NCBI RefSeq assembly: GCF_030445035.2
Contig: NC_080673.1
Coordinates: forward strand, 202,614,216-202,678,215
Source of the DNA: Dasypus novemcinctus
Taxonomy: Eukaryota; Chordata; Mammalia; Cingulata; Dasypodidae
Direction of reading: 5' to 3'
Length of the DNA stretch: 64,000 bases
The notes under the pieces are model-generated. The model was not told the origin of the DNA. It ran no database searches and saw only the letters and a program-made list of their open reading frames with translations. This document shows, in pieces, positions 10,356 through 22,389 of this stretch. Positions within the stretch are counted from its first letter, which is position 1; each line of letters begins with the position of its first letter. A program made the position numbers and the translations under genes.

Positions 10356-11832
10356 CGAGCTCAGGGAGGCCCGCAAGGGCTGGCGCTGCGGCCCCGGCCG
10401 TTCCCTTAGCCGTCCACAGGCAGTGTGGGCACACTGGCCGCTTGCGGGGAGGGTCGTGGCCCCGGAGAGCTGGGGAGGCCCGAGCCGGTATACCGGTTTG
10501 TTAGGGAGCAGCGCTTTAGTGGGCTGCCAGCAGCGTATGGGAGTGACAAACCTCACACGTGTGCGGGCGCATGCTCACACGCCCTTCCCGGCACTCCAGT
10601 TTCCTTCATCTGTGGAAGGCTTAACCTTCCCGCTGCTTCCAGCATCCTGGTCATCTTGAGCCTGCAGCCGGGGCCCTGGGGCAGTGACAGCCACACGCTG
10701 GTGGTGCTGCTCGGTCACCGTCCCCCCGGGACTCCCACCTTCACGTCGGGCACCAGAGCTGCCCCGTGGGAGTGGGAGGGGCCTGCCCGGGCACCGCCAG
10801 AGGGTCCAGCTGCCGGCTGCCCATCGCCGGGGCCCGCTGGCTCTCTCACGTCGCCCTCGGGTGGGCTTTGCGGTGCAGCCGGGCCCGCTCTGTCCCTGTG
10901 TGTGGGTGATGTGCTGAGTGTCCCTGGCCCAGACCCTTGAGCCCCTGGAATCTCAGACCCCTGCTCCCTCCCCATGCCACATTTGCGGGGCGACTCTGCC
11001 CACGGCCTCGCCCTCTTCACCCCCTCCAGGCCTGGGGAGGACTGGAAGCCCCTGCAAGGTCTGCACAGAAAACGAGGCAGGACGTGGGGGCCGCCGACCC
11101 CTTCCCGAGGCTGCTCCCCAAAGTCCACCCCACATCCCTGCCTGCGTCCTTGGCCGTGTCAAGGCCAGGAATTGCCTCTGCCCTTCGCCCCAAGCACAGG
11201 TTGGCTGTGTGGGGCTGTGTCTGTTCTGAGCAGTAATGAGGGGTGTGTGTGTGCCCAGGTGGGTGGCAGTAGGCGGTTCTCAGGCCTCGTCACCAAAGGT
11301 GTGTATGTCCCACCTGATCACTCAGCAGCTGTGTCATCACCTCTTGCAGGACAGACATACAGCCCTGCTACTCAGCTTTCCGTCTTGCTCTCTTTTGGGG
11401 CAGCTACGGCCACGCTGGGACTCTGCAGGCCTGCCCCTTCTTTAAAGCGCCCGAGGGGCCCTGCACAGCCCTGGTGACGAGCCCTGGGGGTGGGGGAAGC
11501 TGAGGCTCGAGAGCCACAGCCCCTTGCCGCTGTGCAGAGCTGAGCCCCAAGGCAGGCTCCTGCGGGGGGAGGCCCCAGTGAGGCCGGGGGAGGCTCAGGG
11601 GAGGCCCCAGACGCGCACCTCCAGGTGCTCGAGGTCTCGGGCGCAGGCATGTCTTGTGCGGGTGACCCCCGAGAAGGTGGAGGGACCGCGGAGCGCGGGG
11701 AGGACGCAGCAGGCGGCGGGACGTTAGAGGTGGGGCCTGCGTGCAAAGGGCCCGGGGGCGGGAAGGTGGCGGGGGCAGGAGCGCGAGCAGGGCCGCCCCG
11801 AGCGCGCTCTCGGTCTGCCTCCCCCTCCCCAG

Positions 11833-13635
11833 GTGGTCAAGTACCCCTTGCACGCCATCATGGAGATCAAAGAGTACCTGATCGACGTGGCCTCCAAGGC
11901 GGGCATGCACTGGCTGTCCACCATCGTGCCCACCCACCACATCAACGCGCTCATCTTCTTCTTCGTCATCAGCAACCTGACCATCGACTTCTTCGCCTTC
12001 TCCGTGCCGCTGGTCGTCTTCTACCTGGCCTTCGTCTCCATGGTGATCTGCACCCTCAAGGTCTTCCAGGACAGCAAGGCCTGGGAGAACTTCCGCGCGC
12101 TCACCAGCCTGCTGCTGCGCTTCGAGCCCAACCTGGACGTGGAGCAGGCCGAGGTCAACTTCGGCTGGAACCACCTGGAGCCCTACGCCCACTTCCTGCT
12201 GTCGGTCGCCTTCGTCATCTTCTCCTTCCCCGTCGCCAGCAAGGACTGCATCCCCTGCTCGGAGCTGGCCGTCGTCTCGCTCTTCTTCACCGTCACCAGC
12301 TACCTGAGCCTGAGCTCCTCGGCCGAGCCCTACACGCGGCGGGCGCTGCTGACCGAGGTCACGGCCGGCCTGCTCTCCCTCCTGCCCAGCGTGCCCCTGG
12401 ACTGGCGCTGCCTGCAGCTGCTCGGCCAGACCTTCTTCACGGTGCCGCTCGGCCACTTCGTCGTGCTGAACGCCAGCGTCCCGTGCCTGCTCTACGTCTA
12501 CCTCCTCTACCTCTTCTTCCGCATGGCCCAGCTGCGCAACTTCCAGGGCACCTACTGCTACCTGGTCCCCTACCTGGTCTGCTTCATGTGGTGCGAGCTG
12601 TCCGTGGTCATCCTGCTCGAGTCCACCGGCCTGGGGCTGATCCGCGCGTCCGTCGGCTACTTCCTCTTCCTCTTCGCCCTCCCGGTCCTCGTGGCTGGCC
12701 TCGCCCTGATGGCCGTGGTGCAGTGCGCCCGCTGGTTCCTGGCCCTGGGGCTCGCCAAGGTGGCTGTGGCCGTGGCGGCCTGCAGCGTGCCCCTGCTGTG
12801 GCGCCGGTGGAGCAGGGCCCACTTCTCGGTGCTGGCCATGGTGCAGTCCCTGACGCGGAGCTCCATGGTCAAGCTCATCCTGGTGTGGCTCTCGGCCATC
12901 GTGCTCTTCTGCTGGTTCTACGTGTACCGCTCGGAGGGCATGAAGGTCTACAACTCCACGCTGACCTGGCAGCAGTACGGCCACCTGTGCGGGCCGCGGG
13001 CCTGGAGGGAGACCAACATGGCGCGCACCCAGCTCCTGTGCAGCCACCTGGAGGGCCACCGGGTCACGTGGACGGGCCGCTTCAAGTACGTCCGCGTCAC
13101 CGAGACCGACAACAGCGCCGAGTCGGCCATCAACATGCTGCCGTTCTTCGTGGGCGACTGGCTGCGCTGCCTCTACGGCGAGGCCTACCCCTCGTGCAGC
13201 CCCGGCAACACCTCCACGGCCGAGGAGGAGCTGTGCCGCCTCAAGCTGCTGGCCAAGCACCCCTGCCACATCAAGAAGTTCGACCGCTACAAGTTCGAGA
13301 TCACGGTGGGCATGCCCTACGGCAACGGCAGCCGCGGCCCCGAGGACGACGACGTCACCAAGGACCTGGTGCTGCGGGCCAGCAGCGAGTTCAAGGGCGT
13401 GCTGCTCCACCTGCGCCAGGGCAGCCTGGTCGAGTTCAGCACCATCCTGGAGGGCCGCCTGGGCAGCAAGTGGCCCGTCTTCGAGCTCAAGGCCATCAGC
13501 TGCCTCAACTGCATGGCCCAGCTGTCGCCGGCCCGGCGGCACGTCAAGATCGAGCACGATTGGCGGGGCACCGTGCACAGCGCCGTCAAGTTCGCCTTCG
13601 ACTTCTTCTTCTTCCCCTTCCTGTCCGCGGCCTGA
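11833..13635 (+). CDS. WFS1: WFS1 exon 8, terminal coding exon (wolframin, residues about 288 to C-terminus)
   Basis: This 1803-nt exon encodes 600 residues plus TGA and joins exon 7 in phase 0 at GTG. It holds the multi-pass ER membrane domain and the Cys-rich lumenal C-terminal domain. Hydrophobic segments are visible at [78 protein letters not shown] and [18 protein letters not shown], and the protein ends [12 protein letters not shown]. Lumenal sequons N661 (codon 12952) and N746 (13207) are present, with an extra NGS at codon 13324. Residues altered in human wolframin disease are the normal type here: H313 (11908), R629 (12856), G695 (13054), A716 (13117), P724 (13141) and E864 (13552). 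The exon is three codons shorter than my recollection of human, the difference lying in the loop around [15 protein letters not shown]. Third positions are almost all G or C. Confidence 0.98.
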   Translation: MVKYPLHAIMEIKEYLIDVASKAGMHWLSTIVPTHHINALIFFFVISNLTIDFFAFSVPLVVFYLAFVSMVICTLKVFQDSKAWENFRALTSLLLRFEPNLDVEQAEVNFGWNHLEPYAHFLLSVAFVIFSFPVASKDCIPCSELAVVSLFFTVTSYLSLSSSAEPYTRRALLTEVTAGLLSLLPSVPLDWRCLQLLGQTFFTVPLGHFVVLNASVPCLLYVYLLYLFFRMAQLRNFQGTYCYLVPYLVCFMWCELSVVILLESTGLGLIRASVGYFLFLFALPVLVAGLALMAVVQCARWFLALGLAKVAVAVAACSVPLLWRRWSRAHFSVLAMVQSLTRSSMVKLILVWLSAIVLFCWFYVYRSEGMKVYNSTLTWQQYGHLCGPRAWRETNMARTQLLCSHLEGHRVTWTGRFKYVRVTETDNSAESAINMLPFFVGDWLRCLYGEAYPSCSPGNTSTAEEELCRLKLLAKHPCHIKKFDRYKFEITVGMPYGNGSRGPEDDDVTKDLVLRASSEFKGVLLHLRQGSLVEFSTILEGRLGSKWPVFELKAISCLNCMAQLSPARRHVKIEHDWRGTVHSAVKFAFDFFFFPFLSAA

Positions 13636-14310
13636 GAGACGCCCCCCGGCGACCCCGGCCAGCGGACGGGGCCTGGCGCTCACGCTGCGTGAGACCTGTT
13701 GGCGCGTGGGCTGCTCAGCCCCGGTGGGGCGGGCTGGCCCCTGGAAGCTCTGCCCGCGCCCGGTACCGCGCGCGCTTGGGAATTGCATGCACAGCCGCTC
13801 CCCCAGCCCGCACCTTTCTGAGCAAAGCCGGTGTACCGGGCTCCACCACTAAGATCCCTGTGTCCCGAGAAGCACTTTATGTATGAAGTTCTCCCCTCCC
13901 TGCACCCTGCTAACCTCATTTGCTTTTGTGTTTGGGTGTGCTGCCGTGTAAGCTAAGCGATCGCACGCTTTATTTATTTGATCTTTGCTGACCCTTGAGG
14001 ATGGTGTGCTCGACAGCGCCTGAGCACTGCCGCCCGGTCAGGGCCGGCCTGAATTCGCAGGTCGGGGGGCCGGGCGGGGAGGTGGTAGCTCCGGCCAGAG
14101 CATCCCTGTGCCAGGGGCCGGGCTCCACCGTGTGCCTCGTGGCTCTCCCACCATGTGCGTGACGCTCTTGCGTGAATCTGCCAGGACTTGGGAAATTGAG
14201 AATAATCCTGGGGTGTCTCTCTCCAGTGCTCAGAAATGCTGGCCCGCGTTTGATCCTGTAGAGCAGAAAGCAAATGGAATGTGGCCAAAATAAAGCCCGT
14301 TGGTAAAACC
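13636..14310 (+). other. WFS1: WFS1 3' untranslated region
   Basis: It runs from the TGA to just past the polyadenylation signal, about 675 nt, similar to the roughly 0.8 kb 3'UTR I recall for mammalian WFS1. It contains an AU-rich TTTATTTATTTG segment at about 13970-13981. The exact cleavage site cannot be seen and is placed about 15 nt after AATAAA. Confidence 0.75.
14289..14294 (+). terminator. WFS1: WFS1 polyadenylation signal AATAAA
   Basis: A canonical AATAAA is followed 20-45 nt later by a GT/T-rich stretch (gtgctgtgtgctctttgttctgttc), the expected downstream element. It is the first canonical signal after the stop codon on this strand. Confidence 0.8.
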
Positions 14311-14599
14311 TAGAGTGCTGTGTGCTCTTTGTTCTGTTCAGACAAGTCTTGCCTTGCACGGGGGTGGAGAATAAGAACAGGTGTAAGCACTCGTGTTGCA
14401 TTAAGCACAGGTGCGCTTGGAGTTACAGAGGAGCAGCGCCTCTTCGAGACGCCTCTCCGCCCACCTGTCTGTAGAGCAGCCCCTGGCGCTGCCCACAACG
14501 GGAGGGGCCCCCGCGGCGGCTGCCCTTCCCCCAGCACGGCCAGGTGAGGCTGCCGTGTCACAGCTCCCTGGGTGACCGTGGTGCAGTCACAATTCATCT

Positions 14600-14815
14600 G
14601 TACTTTTTATTTTGAAATAATTTCAGACCTGAAACAAGACGTAGAACTCAACCTCCCCTACACAGGTTTAGCAACCCTTGGCACCTGCCACAGTTGCCGC
14701 ATCACTCTCCCGGCCTGCCTGCTTCTCCGTTGCCTGTGCGTTTTCTAAACATTTGAGAGCAGGTGGCATCCATCACGCTCCTACAGTTATTTTTGAACCT
14801 CAAATTGCTGATGAA
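14600..14815 (+). mobile_element. L1M-type LINE fragment
   Basis: TTTTTATTTTGAAATAATTTCAGAC followed by a lysine/asparagine-rich stretch and then 'acatttgagagcaggtggca' follows the well-known L1ME 3' region (ttattttgaaataatttcagacttacag ... catttgagagtaagttgca). It is truncated and decayed with no coding capacity. Confidence 0.65.
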
Positions 14816-15899
14816 GTAGAGCGTCCGTGGGTAGTCACAGTTTGGTGGCTCCAATATGCTTGGAAACCACATCGTGTGTTCAGCGACGTCCCGTTGTCCT
14901 CCCAAAGGACTGTTGTCAGGAATTAAGTCATTAGAGCTGCGTGAGCAGCGCGGGCAGGGTCAGCCACTGGGCGGGCGCCTGTGTCCCTTGTGTCCTCTCT
15001 CCGCTTCTTGGCTGACGCTGAGGACAAGGCCACCCCCGCTCCCCCCACTGGCCCCATGGGCCGGCCACTGGGTGCCACGTCTTTGCTTGTGGCTGGGCCG
15101 GCCACGTGTTCTTTCCGTGGTCTGCACACCTCGTGCTAGGGAGTGGCTGCCCCTCTTTTCAGCAAAGCTCATCTCAGCAGTGGATGGCAGCTGTGTCCCC
15201 ATGGCACACCCTGCTCTTATCCCTGTCTCCACGGGGCAGGCTGGAAATGGCACATGCTGATTGCTCAGAGGGGCGTCCCCTGTCCTGTGCTCACGGGGCC
15301 CCTTCCCTGTGTGGTGGGACGAGGTTGAAGGCCAGCCCCAGTTCTCCCTGTCCCCTTCCCCGAGACCGGGAGATGTGTCACCCGTCGCTTCAGCCTCCCA
15401 GGCACCCCTCTGACTGGCCAGAGTCACATCCTCTCCGAGCAAATCCAGACGCCCCGTGGATCTCATGCCTCCCAGGGGGCGTCTGAGGACCCCCAGCCAT
15501 GGCAGAGGACATGTTTGGGGAGCAGGGAATGGCCAGGCTTGGACCGAGACCCGCTGGCCCCCGGCCTGCCCTCGGCCACCAGCCAGCCACTCGGCGCCCC
15601 TCCTGGACCGCCTGCCTGGGGGGAGGGGCGGTGCCCTCCGGGGCCCTCTGCCCCTGCTCCTCGCTCTCCCACACCCCATGTGCCCAGGCCTCCCTATCCT
15701 GTCTACACGGCCTTTTCCAATCTGGGCTCCAAACCTTAGCAGCGAGACCCTTTTTACAAAACTACATGCCCATCTACATCTGTAAAGTCTTTGTGAGTAC
15801 AGGTGCACAGCATGTGCAGCCGGGGCGGGAATCGGCCTACCCGGCCTTGACCCCCCGCCTGCCCCCCAGCTGTGGCCTCCTGAGGCCCCGCTTCCCCTG

Positions 15900-17010
15900 C
15901 AAAACTGGGCCCAGGGGATGGACCCCACGGTGAGAGGCCCGAAGGAGCGCGTTTCCTGCGAGGCGGTAGAATTGTGCCTGCGTCCGGCACACGCACAGAC
16001 ACTGGCTCCTGTCCTTAAAGGAGCCCAACGCCTGTGGACGTCAGAACCACCTTTAGATGAGGGGTCACTCACCAGACCTGTCAAGTCCCTTCTAGACTTT
16101 ACAGAAGTTAAACTTCGTTACACACCCACGCTCAGATGGGAGCTGCTGGAATGGCCTAAGCAAAAAGCCCGGATGGCCACGACCTAACAGGCAGAGGCGA
16201 ACGCTCTGGCTAAAACAACAGAGAAGGAGCCAAAAGCTGTGCGGGGCACCTGCTTTGGGGGTCAGCAGACAAGGACAGTGCTACACGGCTCCCATGGGAG
16301 TGAGGGACAGGAGGCGAAGAGGCCGAAACAACACCCGTAAGTCACCGAGCCCCCTGGGCTGCCAGGAAGGGCTCCCCACCAACCCCTCCCGCCCCGAGAT
16401 ACTAAGCTGGGGTACAGCCCCTGGCTCGCTGCAGCCAACTGAGGGGAACAGCCATCTTCCTCCCTGTCAGCTGTGTCAAGGGAGAAGAGGGGGGAAGCCG
16501 GGGGGCTTTTCTTCCGTGAATTCAGCCACCAGAGCCTGCTCTGAACCTCTGCCCTTGAGATTCGACACAGGAGCACAGGAAAGCCCAGGCAGAAGCACCA
16601 ACGTGGAGGGGGCGCTGGCGAGCACCATCTGCTGGCCAGCCAGGGAATTGCATGGACAAAAACTTGTGGGCTCTCTTTGTATCCGCCCCCTGGGAGAAAG
16701 CGTGTGCCCCACTAGTGAGTCCCTGGCTCGATTTTGATAACTTAGGCCGGGCAGTTTTGAGGACCTAGAATAAGTTGAACCAAATATCAAAGGGGAGCTA
16801 TGGGGGGAAAAAAACGCAGAGGCAGGTGGGCTATCTGACAGAGGCTGTACACCCAGACCGCACCCTGAGGACAGACCCCCGCCTTTCTCCCGGCACCGCG
16901 GGTAATTCCTCAGAACTTGGCCAACGCCTGGGACTTACTGTCTAAAACTGCCCCTATTTACTTTAACTAATGAGCCTTGAATTCACTCACCGCTGCCCTT
17001 GAACAAATAT
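15900..17010 (+). other. Unidentified stretch with broken + strand open frames
   Basis: Several adjacent + strand open segments (15918-16187, 16255-16737) contain peptides with non-random composition, for example LDFTEVKLRYTPTLRWELLE and PLPLRFDTGAQ, separated by stops and apparent frame changes. The DTGA tetrapeptide could be a chance echo of a retroviral aspartic protease motif, and no convincing zinc knuckle or reverse transcriptase motif is visible. A decayed retroelement is possible but unproven. No host gene is recognised. Confidence 0.25.
16622..16635 (-). promoter_or_regulatory. Weak CTCF-type motif
   Basis: Read on the minus strand this is CCAGCAGATGGTGC, which deviates from the CTCF core CCASYAGRKGGCR at one position. 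It is weaker than the sites at 23737, 34650, 42454 and 51318. Confidence 0.3.
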
Positions 17011-19849
17011 TTATGGTCTCGTGATGCTGAGCTCAACCCTGGCCCAGAGCGGGCCCCGCAGCGGGGCAGATGGGAGGAAGAACGGCCTGACTTCTGAGCA
17101 GGAGGACAGGAGGGGGGACACGTCCAGCCTGGCAGGGGGCCCCGACAACATGGGCAGAGGGGCCTTGGATAGGAAAAGTAGGGGAGAAACGAGGTGGAGG
17201 GCTCTGGGAAGAAGAGTCAGTATTCGAGGCACAGATCAGAAGGTCCCAGCCAGGGTCCCAGGCCACAAGGCGCTCAAGGGATCGGGCATAAGGCGTGGGC
17301 AGGGAGGGCGCGTGGGCCGGTAGAGGCGACGGATTTTAGCCTGGTTCCGTGGGCAGCTGGGAGCTCCAGCCTTGGACAGCTGGGAGAGCCGGCGGGGGTG
17401 GGACAGGGTCAGCGCTAAGCCTCGGGAGACGGGCGGGGTACTTGGTGGGGTCTGGGGGAGAGAAGAGATGGCGAAAGGCTGACCCCCTGCCCCCCGCCGC
17501 AGCCCTGCCGTGCTGAGGGCTGTTGGGTTCTGGTGGAGCTTCTTGGGACAGGGTACGTAAACAGTTAGAAAGGCCTCGACCCCTGTAATCCTGGCGGCTT
17601 CCCCGGCTCAGACCTGGTCTTGGCCTTGGCCATGAGAACCGTCTGGAGCAGAGGCTCCCGCGCCCGCTGTGGGCCGACCCTTACCTCCCCTCCTGGGGTC
17701 CTCACGTCTAGGCTACGGGGTCACAATTGCCCCTCCCAGCCCCTCCGATTGTGCTGCTGAGGATTCTAAAGGTTCAAGGGCAGAGCGGCTCGTCCACTGA
17801 CACTGCCGGAGGTGGCAAAGCTGGACTGGACACCAGGGCCTGTCCTCCCAGCCTGGACTCTGGTGAAATCCCACATCCCTGGAGCCCCTTCCCCACGCTG
17901 GCCGAGAGGGGCCCCCTGCCGTCTCCCAGGGAAGGGCCTGGCTGGCCACAGAGGCGACTGTCCTTCAACCTCATCTGGTGGGTGAGGCCCGGGGACGCCT
18001 GGGGGGCGAGCGGGCTCAGGGTCCTGATGGAGCCGGGGGCTGTGGGAGCAGCTGGTGGGGGGCTCAGGGTGGGCAGGCTGTGACCATCCTGCCCCGGGAC
18101 GTCCACTGATGAACCCGCCTTTCTCGGGGTCCCACCGGCAGAGCACCAGCGCCACGTCGTCCCCCGCGGCGTCCTTCTCCCAGCCCTCGAGGCTCAGAGG
18201 CCGGGGAGGGCGAGTGCTGGGGCTGGAGGAGGCTGGACGCCCCGACTCAGTCCCACCCAGCTTGCACGCACGAGGCCAGGGGGTGCCCCCAAGCAGGAGA
18301 GCACCCAGCGGGAGGGAAAGGGCTCCTGACACCACGAACGGCAAATGTCCACTTCCCTTCCTCACCGCGTGGCCACAGGATCCCGGTCACGGCCAGTCCC
18401 CTCTCTGGGCTGGGCTGGGGGTCCCAGGTGATGCATGCAGTCGGACCCCCAGGCCCCCCTCTGCAGGTGTTGGCGGCCACGGCTGCTCCCCAACCACCGC
18501 CTGCCCCGGGTTGCGGGCTCCTTCGAGCGGCCGCTGAGGCCCCCCACGATGCCCCCAGGATCGCCAGGACCCGCCTGTGCTGTTGGGCAAGCTGCACCGA
18601 AGCCGGAGTTTGAGGCCCGCAGCCCGGCGCCAGCGTCCCTGCGCCGCGCCCCCAGCTCACAGCTTGGGAAGGGTTTCCAGAATGAGCACAGGAAGGTTTA
18701 ACCGAATTTGCAAGGGCAGGGGGAGAGCTTGCCAAGGCCAAGCGGGGCCTCCTTCCGGGTCACGGCCAAGGGACACAGCCACTCGCACCTTGTCCCCGCT
18801 TTACAGGAGAGTTAAATGAATTCCGTAGTTTTGAAAGAAGTATAACCACACCTCGCTTCTCCACACATCCATAGCTGTTTCCCATGTTTGGACATACTTT
18901 CTGCGTGGTTTGAATAATGGGGTTTTGACCACTTTCATTTTCCCTTTTTTTGTCCTGTAATACTGCTGCGTCTTGCAGGTGCGCGGCCCGCGCTGAATTC
19001 CCGTGCGGCTTGACTGAGTGGGCCCCCTTGTAATTCTGACAGCAGCCAGGTAGAGTTAATGGTGCTTTGTTTTTTATTTAAAAAGGACCTTTCGGTTTGA
19101 AATGAATCACGACTTGAGCAATTATTTGAGCTCTAAAAGCTTCTGGGTTGCTAGGAAACCACCTCCCGAAGGCTGGTAAGCCTTTGTTAAAGTTGCTAGT
19201 CAAGTTTTTGAACTTCTATATTGTCACTTTGAAAAGTAGCCTGGATGAAAATAGAAAAAAAAAAAACGAAGGAAAAAAAAGACAGCTTCCCCCATCTCCC
19301 TTTCCAGAAGCAATTTCAGATCAAACGGCCAAACAACTGTCTCGAGCTTTCCTCCAAGTAACTAGAGATTTGTGGGGGTTTTCCTGCAAACTTTTAGCCA
19401 GAAAGGCCCTTTCCCTCCTACATGGTTTCTCTCTGCTGCCTGCGTCCCACTCATACCTGGGAGGGGGGTGGGGTTGTCGGAAGCTCTGCAGGGGGGGCTG
19501 ATCGCATTGGAAGCTGAGAACCCCTCCCCAGGAAGAGGGGCCGGGCCTGGGGCGATCCAGTACTGGGGGTGCAGCTGAGCCCGCCACGTGGAGCCAGTGG
19601 AGCCTCCAAAGCCTCAGCCCCACCCGGGGGTGGGGGGCACTGGAGCCCGGAGCAGGGGGAGACGACTGACCAGGCATCTCCAGAGCCGCTGCGACGGCTG
19701 CTGGATTCCCTCACACCTCGCCAGGTCGCTGTGTCAGCCAGGGTGTACAAATGGGGAGCCTGGGGCTGACTTTTGCCCCCCCATGGTGGCCAAGAAGATG
19801 CCCCATGCCCCCTGCCGCCCCCTGGTATCCTTCCCTCCCCATGGTACCA

Positions 19850-20215
19850 GCAGAGCATGTCAGGAGCAAGCATGACCCGTCACTTCCGGTGTTAGTTAAT
19901 GAAGACTGCAGCTGCTGGCTGGGCCGCTGTCTTCCTTCCATCAGTTACCCTGGGCAGGGGCTGGGGGAGGCACTCAGCAAGGAACTGGGACTCCAGCCTA
20001 CAGGCATCTAAGCGCGCCTGGAAACAAGCTCCAGCCCCAGCCAAGTCCTCAGAGATGACCGCCGCGGCCCACAGCCTGGCCACATGCGCATAAGGGCGCC
20101 TAGGCTGTTCCTGGACCCCTGACCCCTGGAAGCCATGTGACATGGTAAGTGTTGTTTTAAGTTGCTGAATTTGGGGACCATTTATTACACGGCAAGAGAT
20201 AACAGATACACTGGT
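19850..20215 (+). mobile_element. Solo LTR relic (ERVL-MaLR type)
   Basis: The sequence ends with 'gttgttttaagttgctgaatttggggaccatttattacacggcaagagataaca' in parts, matching the shared 3' end of MaLR-class LTRs (gttttaagccactaagttttggggtaatttgttacacagcaatagataac). The upstream 'ccagccccagccaagtcctcagagatgac' also fits. The 5' limit is uncertain. Confidence 0.5.
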
Positions 20216-20437
20216 AAGTGATGAGGCTGGGTCTGCTGAACGCTGTGCCCCCCGCCCCTCCCCACCCCAGCAGGTTGGCAGTCAGGTCCCTTTTAGGCTT
20301 CTCCCCCACGGCCCCCTGCCAGGTCCCCAGGAACCTCTGTAGGTTTGGGGCCACCTCCATCTCCCTGCCAGCCCAGTATCTGCCACCCCTGTGACCCTCT
20401 CATGAGCCACCCCAAATCAGGGCAGGTGGTGGGTCTA

Positions 20438-20828
20438 CTTTTTTTTTTTTTGCATTTATTTATTTCTCCCTGCTCCCTCCATTGTCTGCTCTCTGTGTCC
20501 ATTCGCTGTGTGTTCTTCTGTGTCTGCTTGTATTCTCATTAGGCGGCTCTGGGAACTGATCCTGGGGCCTTCTGGAGTGCGAAAGAGGTGAACATTCTCT
20601 TGTGCCATCTCAGCTCCCTGATCTGCGGCATCTCGTTCTCTCTCCTCTATGTCTCCTGGTGTTGCGTCATCTTGCTGTGCCAGCCCTCCACACGGGCCAG
20701 CACTCCTGTGTGGGGCAGCACACTGCGTGGGCCAGCTCGCCTTCACCAGGAGGCCCTGGGTATCGAACCCTGGACCTCCTGTATGGTAGACGGAAGCCCG
20801 CTTACTTTAGCCACATCTGCTTCCCTCC
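20438..20828 (-). mobile_element. DAS-type SINE, long form, antisense
   Basis: A poly-T run and TTATTTATTTCTCCC at the left (the A-rich tail on the minus strand), the body 'ctctgtgtccattcgctgtgtgttcttctgtgtctgctt' in parts, and a right end whose reverse complement is the tRNA-like head AGGGAAGCAGATGTGGCT with B box GGGTTCGATACCC. It is about 390 bp and is a different subfamily from the copies at 51.4 and 58.2 kb, with an added middle block. Confidence 0.85.
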
Positions 20829-21212
20829 AGTGTCTTTTTAGATCAAGTCAAATGTTTATGTTTTAAAGTTATAATAACAGCGTCATTTCCCCGTCCCATT
20901 GCTTTACCCCTGACTCCCACACCTCTGAGGCAGCTGCTTTCCGCCCTTTTAGCTGTTTCTTCTGCTAATTACCTCCCTGTTTCTGAGTTACATGTTCATA
21001 TGCTCTGATTTTTCCAGTTTTACATACTATCCACTGACACCTTGGAAGACAAGTGTTTTGCTGTCACTCAGCCCCTCTGATCTCCTGTCCCCAACCAGAC
21101 ACTCCCTCCCCCCACCTCCCGAATGTCGTCTCATGGGGGGTGGGTCAGTCAATGCTCATGTTCGTTTCTGTGCTACGTAAATAGCATTTGCACCGAGCTG
21201 CCTCACACACTG

Positions 21213-21530
21213 CTTTAGTTCCCCATCTGCTAAAACAAATGCCCTGTTAGCTCAAACAACGGCACTTCATTGGCTCATGGTTTTAAGGCTAGATGCCCAA
21301 AACGGGGGCCTCAGCCAGGCGATGCCTTCTCTCCGAAGACCGTGGCGTGCTGGCGCAGGCTCCGCCGGCTCCTCTGTGTCCAGACCCCTTGGCTTATCCG
21401 GACTCCAGGCCTGCTGGACCCAGCCCCTGCCCCCGTTCAGTCTGGGCTCCCTCCACAAATGAGTTCACACCAGGGGTCGCGTCCACATGCCTTTAGCGGG
21501 GACAGGCTTCAACCCCCAGCACCCACGGTG
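21213..21530 (-). mobile_element. LTR-like relic, antisense
   Basis: 'ctttagttccccatctgctaaaacaaatgcc' then 'tagctcaaacaacggcacttcattggctcatggttttaaggctag' matches the reverse of the common LTR 3' end (ttagtttgctaaaacaaa ... ttaaacaacagaaatttattggctcacagtt). It is decayed and the boundaries are approximate. Confidence 0.45.
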
Positions 21531-22389
21531 ATGACCTTCTTTCCAGTAAAACCATTTTGTTTGTCCTGGAATTCATAATTAGGGTTTTTGTTTGTCTAGT
21601 TTTCTCTGTATTGATCACTAATTTGTTTGCCAAAAGTGTAACACTCTTCCCGATACGTTAACACTCTCAGGTAAGCTCAGTTCTGCTCTCTTTTCCCCCC
21701 GAGCGGCATCATTCTGGAGCGTTCCGCCTTCCTGCTTTGACCTGGACGCTCTCGTGGCCTCTGCCCGGCTGCCACCCTGGGCTCCCCTTCCACATCATGG
21801 GCCATGCCCTTTGCCTCTCTCCTGTTAGATCCCCATTTCCTGGGGTCCCACATGGATGAGCGAGAAAACAGGGAGGCTGCTGCAACCAAGAGACCCCCAA
21901 AGGACAGTGGCTTACACAAACTAGTTTCTCTTTTAGGCAAATATCTGAGGAGTTGGTCCAAGGCTAGTGTGCCGGCCATGTCTCCCTCCAGCCCCATTTT
22001 CTCCCTTGAGATCTGAAATAACTATTCCAACTCCCACCATTGTGTCTACAGCCTTGCCAGTGTCGAGAGTCAAGGGCAAAGCCAGGCTTCTTTCCTCCTA
22101 GAATAATGCCTGGCATTTGGACCCATCATGTCCATTGGGCAGAAATTAGGTGGCCCCATCTAGCTGCAGGAAAGGCCCTTGTGGACGGCCACGAGCTTGG
22201 CTAACAATTTTCTTGCCCTGTGAGAGGGAATATTAGATATCTGGGACAGGTAGGAAACTCTGCCTTAGTGTTTCTTCTTTGCTGGTTTATTCCTTCCTTT
22301 TGGTGGAGTGCATCCTCCAGTAGCTTTCTAAGAAAGGGCAAATGGCTGGGAGGAAGTTTTTATATTCCTCCCTGAATCCATACCCTTGG

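Larger units (their letters stand above)
7830..11832 (+). other. WFS1: WFS1 intron 7
   Basis: GT-AG intron of 4003 nt ending in cccctccccag. It carries two tandem arrays (8894-9094 and 10072-10355) and an AT-richer patch at about 9190-9560 in which I recognise no named repeat. No extra exon is apparent. Confidence 0.85.

Noticed and set aside
9876..10556. Minus-strand open frame of 226 codons with repeated EHSDREQAS-type units
   Set aside because: It is generated by the 23-bp minisatellite, which has no stops in any minus-strand frame. The peptide repeat changes register because 23 is not divisible by three.
11404..13788. A 794-codon open frame on the minus strand across WFS1 exon 8
   Set aside because: It is the antisense shadow of a real exon with extreme third-position GC, which removes stops. 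Its Gln/Glu/Val/His-rich composition has no protein family signature.
11625..13886. A 753-codon open frame on the plus strand in another frame of WFS1 exon 8
   Set aside because: It crosses the intron 7/exon 8 border and the 3'UTR, is Arg/Pro/Gly-rich low complexity, and overlaps the clearly conserved wolframin frame.
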